DNA from: Sanguinoderma infundibulare
Lineage: Eukaryota; Basidiomycota; Agaricomycetes; Polyporales; Polyporaceae
Direction: 5' to 3'
Assembly: GCA_032821775.1 (NCBI GenBank)
Contig: JAVLRN010000002.1
Location: 1,674,001 to 1,738,000, forward strand
DNA: 64,000 bases
The notes under the pieces are model-generated. The model ran no database searches. It saw nothing but the letters and a program-made list of their open reading frames with translations, and was not told the DNA's origin. Made by a program: the position numbers and the translations under genes. Positions 56,408 to 64,000 of this stretch are shown here, in pieces. Every line of letters starts with the position of its first letter. Positions within the stretch are counted from its first letter, which is position 1.

Positions 56408-58066
56408 GACTGAGGTGGAGTCTAGGGAGTCGGAGAGGGGGGGGAGATGGGTGAACGATGGATGGGACTAGGGGGAAACTCAATTCGGAGAGAGGGAGGT
56501 ATATATACCAGTGATCGCGGATACGCCCGGCGGAATGTCGTCATACGTCAGCCCTCCATATGCGGGCCCCATCCCCAACTCATCTCTATCTCCCTCTCTT
56601 TCCTCTTCGCCTTCCATTCTCGCGGATGCCGCAGTTCACCCGCCCTTCATGCCCGCGTCGCTCTCCGCCTGGGACTTCGCCGACGGCACGCAGGCCAACG
56701 CTGCGCTTCCCTCCTCTTGCGCGATAGCAGCGCGAGCACCCGTTCGTTGAGCTCAGCCACACACGGATCGACTGGAACAGATGTCCGAGGGGCTGGCGAG
56801 AGGCGGAGAAGGAAGCCTACCTGCGGCCTTCCTCCTTGCGCATGTCGATCGTGACGCTTTTCTTATTCCTCGAGATGCTCCGCCACCAGGGGCTGACGCC
56901 GTCGATGTCAAGTTCGCGCCATACACGCAGTGGACGCGGACGTCGTGTGGTTCGACTTTGATCAGTTCTGCTCAGTAATGAGTATCATGTTCATTAAGAG
57001 GGCAAAGACGAACGAGGTAAGGATATTACTCACTGTAGTAGCTGTCGAGAGGCAGGTTTTGGCGGTAGCGGAGTGGTTGCTCCGCAGACCGGTGTCCGGC
57101 GATGGCTATCCTGTTGTCATTTCAAAATGTCGCCGTCGGTGGTCTAGAGACGGTCCGGTCGCGTTGAGTTCCGCCTCTGAGCAAGTACACTGTACGGTTC
57201 AACAAGGTGTCCGGTTGGGAAGCGATGACTCAGGAGACATCAAGTATTATGCGTTCTTCTTGCCATCGAAAAGACTCCTAGCCGGTGTCTCGCAGACGGC
57301 CGTTGAAACAGCGTGCAGCTTGTCATTTTCGGGGAAACACGGACCGGAATGCCACGGCCACGTGTCTCGGAACGTGGCTGTTTCGCATTGGTTTCGCTCG
57401 TTTCTTTCTTCCTTCGAGGTCGCTGGCATGACTCTGCATTATCGGTACGATATACATAGAGAGGACGGTGTGGCTCGCACGAGAGACCTTTTCCAGGGAC
57501 GGAGCGCAAGTGGACCGATGAGACGACAGAGTTGAGCATGTTCGATGACGACCGAAGACCTACACGGTGATACTAGGTTTTCAACACAGACTACGAGTAC
57601 TATGATAAAGCACCATTCCTTACTCTTGGCGCGCTTCTTACGCAGGGAATTTTTATGCAGGGTATTTGCCACGTCGACCTCCATTTCCTCGTGTCTTGAA
57701 ACCCCATCGTCATCCTCCCAATTATGACCTTACACCTTCACCCCTAGTATCCTACGAGGCAAGCAGACATCAATAGGTATCAACGCGATGGAGAAACGGT
57801 GGAAATCCTGTACCTCTTGATAGCTTTACGGAGCTTGTGGAAGCCTATGCGGCCCAACGTGAGTGGACCCCTTGCATGGAATACTTGCTGTTATATCACC
57901 TTACCTTTCATCCGCAATATATTTCCATTCTCAGATCTTCCATCGTCACCTGTCCTCGAGTTAGTGCCAGAATCATCCGCGCCAGGACAACTCTCAACAC
58001 GAGCCTCCTTCCGCGCCTCCGAGGCTCTGACCAGACTGTACGAACAAAGTCAGCAACTGATGCTGA
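56408..58066. other. Long stretch without a supported gene
   Basis: Plus-strand frames at 56511-56750 and 56780-56980 are open but short, out of phase with one another, and without motifs; ISSAQ-type ends and lack of splice support argue against a gene. From 57000 to 58066 I see nothing coding with confidence. Confidence 0.35.
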
Positions 58067-58832
58067 TCAGACAAGAGCCGTTCCCCACCGTTTGAGCGTG
58101 CGACACTGCCGCAAGAACTCCATCGGATTCGGTATGTTGCTCTCCTCCACAATCCCCGCAAGATCGAACGAGAGGGTGACCATCGGGAGCAGCTCGGCCC
58201 TATGCTCCAGGACGAAGATGTCGTCCACGTCTCCGTCCTCGTTACGGCGCGGCTCAGGTCCGTCTCGGGCCAGCTGTGCGCGGTCAGCGGCATCCAAATC
58301 CTTGAACATGTACATGTCCAACTCGTTTTGTTCCCTTGCCGCTAGCCGGGTGACAGCAGGATCATGCAAGCCGGGATACTCGCCTGTTGGAATGCGAAGC
58401 ATAAGGCCGACGTAGGCCCAGTGGGAGCAGTTCGAGAACGGGAAGGGCGTCTTCGGGCGCACGGGCTGCCGGCCTTTCGGGTGGTTTATGTTGGGGAAGA
58501 TGGGCACGCACATCTCCGGCGTGAAGCAGTTCTCGCGGTCTTCGCTGCGGAGTTCCGGGCCTACGATGTAGGTGATGTATTTGAACCAAGGTCCGCTTGG
58601 CAACCGGGATCCTACCACCTGAGGTACGTCGTTAGCGATTCAAATTGTAGCTAACGCGAGATGGAAATATGCTAACCAAGGAAAGGTAGACGAGACATTG
58701 TGCAGGCTTGATGTACTTTGCTGCTTCCTGAGCCTCGGAATCGAGGCCTCCGACAGTCGCTTGGACGTCCAGCTGTGCGACAGCATATGATCCCGGGTGA
58801 GGAAAGCGCACGGTGGTATCGACGGTCGACAT
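58067..58832 (-). CDS. Hypothetical protein, paralogue of the gene at 55643-56407
   Basis: Two exons (58832-58677 and 58618-58067) join in phase to 235 residues: MSTVDTTVRFPHPGSYAVAQ in the first; GPWFKYITYIVGPELRSEDR, FSNCSHWAYVGLMLRIPTGE and a C-terminus with MVTLSFDLAGIVEESNIPNP in the second. Block order and spacing match the gene at 55643, including a possible intron at the same place after the CLVYLSL or TYLAYVA block. The function is unknown; it is probably soluble, with acidic loop EPRRNEDGDVDDIFV. The pair is in the same orientation about 1.7 kb apart, a dispersed tandem duplication. Confidence 0.65.
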
Positions 58833-58873
58833 TTTAGGGCAGATGGAGGTCGGGCGGGCAATGGGCGTGCGCT

Positions 58874-58882
58874 CCTTTTATA
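58874..58882 (-). promoter_or_regulatory. TATA box of the gene at 58067-58832
   Basis: On the minus strand TATAAAAGG lies 42 bases before the ATG at 58832. Confidence 0.5.
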
Positions 58883-59214
58883 CGTCTCCAGTCGTGGCGC
58901 TTACCCAGCGGAAGAGCCGACTGAGAACAAAAAACCTTGAAGAATGCAAAGGCCTAGCGGATATCGTCAGTGTAACAAATACGCCAAACACGGAAGACAA
59001 AGAAACTCCGCATGGACGCGGCCGGTCACGGACGCGCGGAGCCGTGGAGCTCAAGCGCTTATGGTTGAACTCGACTATTTAACGTGCTCGCGCCGCTCAC
59101 CTTAGCTCTTCCCATTACCACATCTTTCCATCCTCCCGCTCTCCACAACATTCACAACCACACCCTGGTCACACATATCATCTACCATATATTCAGTATT
59201 ATCCACTCGCCGAA

Positions 59215-59772
59215 ATGTCTTCCCTTACCTCGTTCATTTCCACCACTGTCAGCGGTGACGCCGCCGTAGGCCCTTCAGCAGAGTTCACGTCTCAAAGCAC
59301 CCCGATGCTGGTCGATCGTGAAAACAACGAGAAATCCGTAAGTCGTTCTCCTACATCCAACCGCCTCGAACCACCATCTCACCGCGTTCATGGTGGTTGG
59401 GTCCTGCTCCAGGAGGCCAGCGATCTCCCCCCTCTGGAGGCGACCTCGACGACCTTGCCACCAACCACAGAAGTCCCATCTTCATCTGCTGACCCACAAA
59501 TTTCGGAGGAATACCCCCGCGCCAAGTCGGAGTCCACCAGTAACATTGTCATGCCCCTGGGCTGGGGCACAATCGAGGTCCCGCTCGAGATGAAGGCGGA
59601 CGAGCTGTTCCAGCTGTGGAGCGATGCGCAAGATGAATCCCACGTCCACGCGTACCTCACGGGCTCCGCGGCGGACCCGACGGTAGACGAGTCCGCGAAC
59701 TGGGAGAGCTTCTTCGTTGCATTGCGCGATAACATGCTTTCGAAGATGCAGGTGACGCTTGACGTGGACTAG
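59215..59772 (+). CDS. Hypothetical protein
   Basis: The open frame gives 185 residues from MSSLTSFISTTVSGDAAVGP. The 75 bases at 59338-59412 start GTAAGT and end CTCCAG and keep the frame, so they are probably an intron. The spliced protein is then 160 residues and reads ENNEKS-EASDLPPLEATST. The C-terminal half is the best defined: MPLGWGTIEVPLEMKADELF and ESFFVALRDNMLSKMQVTLD. No signal peptide, membrane helix or known domain. The N-terminal half is Ser/Thr/Pro-rich and probably disordered. Confidence 0.55.
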   Translation: MSSLTSFISTTVSGDAAVGPSAEFTSQSTPMLVDRENNEKSVSRSPTSNRLEPPSHRVHGGWVLLQEASDLPPLEATSTTLPPTTEVPSSSADPQISEEYPRAKSESTSNIVMPLGWGTIEVPLEMKADELFQLWSDAQDESHVHAYLTGSAADPTVDESANWESFFVALRDNMLSKMQVTLDVD

Positions 59773-62347
59773 CGAGGCGAAGTTGCCGGTGGTTTAGAGA
59801 GGTGCGATACATCAGCTTGAGCAATAATTCTGGAATGTACGCTGAGTCGTGGCGCATGGACGGTCGCTTCGCCGACACCAATCCGCGACGTTGTAGACTG
59901 TTTGCTTGGAGGGAGACATCTCTCGAACGCTACGTACCACATCCCTGGGTTTTGTGCTTCATCGTCAGACGCTTCCTCCCATATACTGTATCATAACCAC
60001 TCACCACATTTCCGCCATCGTCTCGTCGCCACTGTCCATACGTACTACCTCGACTAGTCGAGTCGAATTCAACAAGTAATTTAATTTTCCGCGAGGCAGT
60101 GCAGGGCGTCGACCAAGCTTCAGGCCTATCACTGTGGTTTGACAGAAGGTTATCCTCGGTGTATAGAAGATTATTAGTAAATGACGACTCGGCGAAGGTT
60201 GCCTACCGCCCGTCACGGTGGCAAATGCATCGAAGGTCAAATGTCAAATTAATATTCGGTGTGAAAACGTTCACATTTGAGAGCGTCCTCAGCCCGTGCA
60301 GTAACTCGAACGGAATGTCATGGTCTGCGGCAGGGGTTACGACGCTCACCGGGCCAAGGCCAGTATCGGCTCAATCTGCCCTTCTGTAGATGGATGGATA
60401 GAAGCGGAGGAATTCGCACATAAAGCCAGATAAAGCCACCTTCGAACAGTGGAATCGGCGCTAAAAGTTTTCATATTGGCCCCGAGCATCAGCGATACAA
60501 ATCTTCGGTAGCGGTGGGACTGGCCAGGAGGCTGACTTATGTACTCTTCGGACCTCGAGCCTTCTTGGTGGTCGAGTTAGACTGGCTGGATATAGCGATG
60601 GGCATCGCGAGGGGCGTTCTGGACAGCCTATCGCCTGTTCACCCGCTGGAAACCATCCCCGAGAACGATCAGGAGACGGCCTCCGACTCCGGACATGACG
60701 GCGATGGGAAGCCCTGGATCCCGCATTCGGGTTTTGCCAGAAGCACAGGCCCAGGGGAAACATGACTGTGAGAACCTACGACAGAATCAACCTGGGCTCA
60801 GAATACGCGATCCGAGAAAATACCTGGTAAGCTTATGTATGCTAAGTGGCTAGGAATAGAGTCGTCGCCTAGATACCTTGAGGTAGCGATGGTACTTGCA
60901 GTATAACCTTTGATCGTGATGGACGTCCGCAGTCCCACATCCAGCTATTGTGGACCGCCACGCTCAGCCGTCGGCTACGAGGACTGGCAGGTTTGAGTTC
61001 GGTTTAAATTGACCGAAAGGAAGGAAAGCGGAAGACCAGAACGCATAAGGGAAGGACGTATTTGTCGAGGTTGGATGTGCCGGGGACGGCCATCTACTGG
61101 ATGTAAGCATTAATAGAGTAGGAGCGCCATAGTCAGGCGCCGCGACGTCGCGGAGTCGGAAGCTCAGCGGATGCGACGCAGCGCCGTCAGGTGCAGCGGC
61201 GCGAGGGTGGAAACAACTATAATGCCTGTATGCACAAGTGGGGAGCCGCCAGAGATGGTGCTGAGATAAGTGCTTAGCGCATCGCTGGAAGACGAGCGGA
61301 GCAAGAGAAGCACGGCACCAACATTTTGCGACGGCCGTAGGTTTAGCACGCCTGCTCGACGGCGCTAGAATTGGCCTGGGTTTCAGAACAAGTTACAAGG
61401 GCGCAGAACCTTGAGCCTGATATGTACCATTCAGGGGTTCGAGATCGCATTGCCCATAAGCAGTTTGGTGGGGGACGGTAGGGCAGGAAGGCAGCGGGTC
61501 GTGAACACCCGTGAACACCTGCTATAGGGGGAATTTGAATAGAGGTGTCACGGGTTAGTCCGGGGCATGGGTAAAGCGATGATCAAGACACTCAAAGCGA
61601 TGGGGAATGGATTGGCTTTACGTACGCAGCGGGGAGGCGTCGAACTTATATAATGTGAGCCTGGATGAGGACGACAATGTTTGCACACTTCCATACGGAC
61701 AGCAGGTCAACTTCTCGGGGAGCAGGACGACAAGATGAGGACATAAGTGCGAGGATGGACTCGGAGAGATCCTGCCTAAGATGGCGAGGGGCAGGGAACG
61801 GCGGGAAAGATCTTCGAAGGCGGGGGCAATTGGGAAAAAGAAGATTGCGAGATGGAGAGCAGAAGCTTGCCTTCTTCCCATGACAGATGGATGTTGTCAC
61901 CCCAGCAGCCCAGGCAGGCTAGTCGCCAGGCGCAGCCACGCCACTGCCCCTGGGGAGCAACGGCAAGCGCAACTCGCAGTATCCCTCGAGTAGATTGTGT
62001 CGGCAGGGTGAGAGGGAGCAATCCGACAGAAGAGATATGTCTGTCGTGGTACGAGGGGCGCCGCCACAGCTGCGGAGGACATGGTGGGATGGAGACTTGT
62101 CCGAGGGCAATTTTGAAGACGACGACAACGGGCGTCTATTGGGAGGTACAGCATTCCCAAAAGGGAAGGCGATCGGGCGGCTTCGCGTTCCCAGCTGCGA
62201 AGCGTTAGTCCAAATGAGCCCGACGCTTGTCTTCCTTGGCCCTTGTCTCCTCCACCCGACCAACCACTCCTCCATCCCTTGCACTACCCTCCCTGGCTGC
62301 CACAACAAACAGTACGCCAAGCCGAGCTGGCGATCTAACCACATTCC
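59773..62347. other. Long stretch without a supported gene
   Basis: Small open frames on both strands do not agree with splice signals or known motifs. Parts between 60780 and 61640 are AT/GC-mixed with frequent stops in all frames. Nothing repeated elsewhere in the window was noticed. Confidence 0.4.
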
Positions 62348-63932
62348 ATGAGCACCGCTTCGGCCTCCGCCTTCTCGCTCTGGTCCACCCTCTCCGTCCT
62401 TGTCCGTCCTCCCGACCTTCATGCTCGTACCCTTCCCGCTAAACAGTTTTTGCCCTCTTCTGCAGTTCCTTATATTCCTTGTGCACCACCTCTGGTGCTA
62501 CGACCGCTTCCAATGTGTCCGCTGGTCCGCAGGTCGCCAGCCCGGTGCGTTCAAGCGCGTTATGACCGTGCGTTTTCCTCCTTCGTTTGTTGTTAACCAG
62601 GCTCATCACTGGACAATCTACACATGCAGTATTCATACCTGGCGGCGGTACCGCTATTCATGGTCTATAGTATAGGAATGACGGTCATCAAGGTCAGAGA
62701 AGGTGCGCAATCCGTCCTCATACTCCCCGTCCCCCAATCCTCATCCCGCACCATCCCTGCAGGCTACTTCACAACTCCAGAAGGCAGTAGTAAGTACTTT
62801 GGTTCTTGTCGCCTAGACATGGACGCCGCAGACGAATAGTCCAACAGTTATCCCCATGCCAATCGACCAATACCATGACGAGAACCGGGACTGGGTCCTC
62901 CCCTTACAGTTCGTTTTCAGCTTCGCCTGGGCCCTAGAAATGTGAGTCCCCTTTGTGTCTCATCAACTGTCTGTCCCTTCTCTCTAGGTGCCATTTCTAG
63001 CACTGCGGTCCCAGCCATTTCAACCTTCAGGCTCGGAACAACCGCGGTTGTTCCTCTTCTGACGGTACCCACCGCAAATGAGCCCATCATCCCACATCTC
63101 ACACATTTTCCGGACGGTTGTCAACAGGGCCGCACCGGTTGTGGGATGCCGGTGCAGTTTTATGGTTTGATCTCTGTCCCTGGGTGCATATATGCTCGGG
63201 TGCCTATCCCCTTCCAGCAGACATGTCATCGTCCGACGTGGCGATCTTCGCCTCTGTCCATCGACAGAGGCGACTGATGAACAGGTCATTTGGTCTCCCT
63301 CTCTGCTCGGCTTATTCGTCGTTCTTCGCTTCCGAAGTGCGGATGCATCGCATGACTCCAGACAGCGTGCGCTCTCGGTATCGATGCGCATATACCCTGT
63401 CTGCTGCTGTATATCTGGGTACATCCTGCATAAAGCAAGGCGTGACTGGCTGGCTGCTGCATGTGCCTCCGTTCAGACTACAGCCTCTGTTTTAAGCGCA
63501 TACAGTTGGTTGTGGAGCACACGTCTAGCTTATTCATGGACTATCTGGTCTCCAAGCGGTTGGAGCGCAAATTGTCCGCAGGTTTACAGTTTACTGCGCT
63601 CGCGATGAGGACAGTCGGTGGGAGATTCGGTGCTCCCGCTGCGCCGTGAGAGGTTTTGCGTCGTGGATGGTGGATGGACTGGACTACAAGTCACCTCGCC
63701 CGTTGTCTGTCAATTTGGAGTTCATCAACAACGATGGAAGCAATATCGCTCACCCCCGTGCTGTTTTTGTCTGTATCCGGATCGTGATCTCTGAACACAG
63801 CGCTAACTCGTTTGTGGACGTGTTGCAGGGTTACGCATCTGGAGGAGCTTGCGTTTTGGTTGCACGTCTTGCATCAAGATTCGAAGAAGGAAGCGTGGTT
63901 CTCGAGCTGGGAATATCGGCTTTGGTACACGG
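62348..63932 (+). CDS. Multi-helix membrane protein, partial at the window end
   Basis: Exons 62348-62401, 62466-62567, 62630-62702, a fourth from about 62762, a fifth ending 62941 and a sixth at 63829-63932 code MSTASASAFSLWSTLSVL-FLIFLVHHLWC, CVRWSAGRQPGAFKRVMT, YSYLAAVPLFMVYSIGMT, GYFTTPEGS, PMPIDQYHDENRDWVLPLQF and VTHLEELAFWLHVLHQDSKK to EYRLWYTG, where a donor GTACGT runs into the window end. Helices are visible in exons 2, 3 and 5. The join between exons 4 and 5 is off by one base at 62840. The family is a multi-spanning fungal protein whose name I cannot give. The intron 62942-63828 is 887 bases, more than ten times the local norm. Confidence 0.62.
63249..63272. repeat. Perfect inverted repeat (hairpin) inside the long intron
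   Basis: CGCCTCTGTC and GACAGAGGCG face each other across four bases (CATC), a 10-base-pair perfect stem. It sits in the middle of the 887-base intron. It could be part of an inserted element or chance; no target-site repeat was identified around the intron. Confidence 0.6.
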
Positions 63933-64000
63933 GTACGTTACTACTACCTTTTTCTTCCTCTATGGATGACATTAAATCAATGTGCGCACATAATTGTAAA

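Noticed and set aside
1..64000. LTR retrotransposons or DNA transposons as cause of the duplications
   Set aside because: No reverse transcriptase, integrase, transposase, tyrosine recombinase or Rep/helicase coding was recognised, and no terminal repeats were found at the block edges by eye.
1..64000. CRISPR array or bacterial mobile element
   Set aside because: No regularly spaced repeats; the gene structure is eukaryotic throughout.

Overview
The window looks like nuclear DNA of a filamentous basidiomycete, probably a polypore-type mushroom. Genes are split by many short GT-AG introns (mostly 45-80 nt), spacing is tight, and the recognisable proteins are fungal: EFG1, acyl-CoA oxidase, aldo-keto reductase, MYND and CHY zinc-finger proteins, an F-box protein, DUF6533-type membrane proteins, and traces of GH3, inositol-phosphate synthase and dynactin genes. 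No bacterial operon signals, CRISPR array or intact transposon coding region was seen. Every assignment was made by reading the sequence; no database search was possible.

Region 1 (1-20.4 kb) is a duplicated, partly palindromic block. A DUF6533-type seven-helix membrane protein gene occurs as copy A (+, 2028-3867), copy B (+, 7211-8878) and copy C (-, 16575-18354). Copy A with its flank and a decayed aldo-keto reductase gene (-, 5085-6040) mirrors an intact aldo-keto reductase gene (+, 13743-15138) followed by copy C. The spacer between the arms holds copy B, two tandem MYND genes and EFG1.

Region 2 (20.4-43.4 kb) is mostly single-copy: two identical-type tRNA-Ile(AAU) genes in opposite orientation, a GH18 protein, several unrecognised genes, a small secreted cysteine-containing protein, a second type of seven-helix protein, an F-box protein and an acyl-CoA oxidase with a probable peroxisomal targeting end.

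Region 3 (43.7-47.2 kb) is a third inverted copy of the left end. It carries DUF6533 copy D, which has an early stop codon, and continues into a gene for a single-pass, Ser/Thr-rich membrane protein. The last 57 codons of a second copy of that gene open the window at base 1.

Region 4 (47-64 kb) holds a CHY zinc-finger gene, a run of gene fragments (inositol-3-phosphate synthase, dynamitin, GH3 beta-glucosidase), a penta-EF-hand gene with damaged frame, two paralogous genes of unknown function, and a membrane protein gene that runs off the right end and contains an unusually long intron.

The most distinctive content is the DUF6533 family. Four copies share the same exon structure, including an 11-nt and a 16-nt micro-exon, and a conserved core promoter block, while copy number, C-terminal repeats and integrity differ. 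What these proteins do is not known from the sequence.
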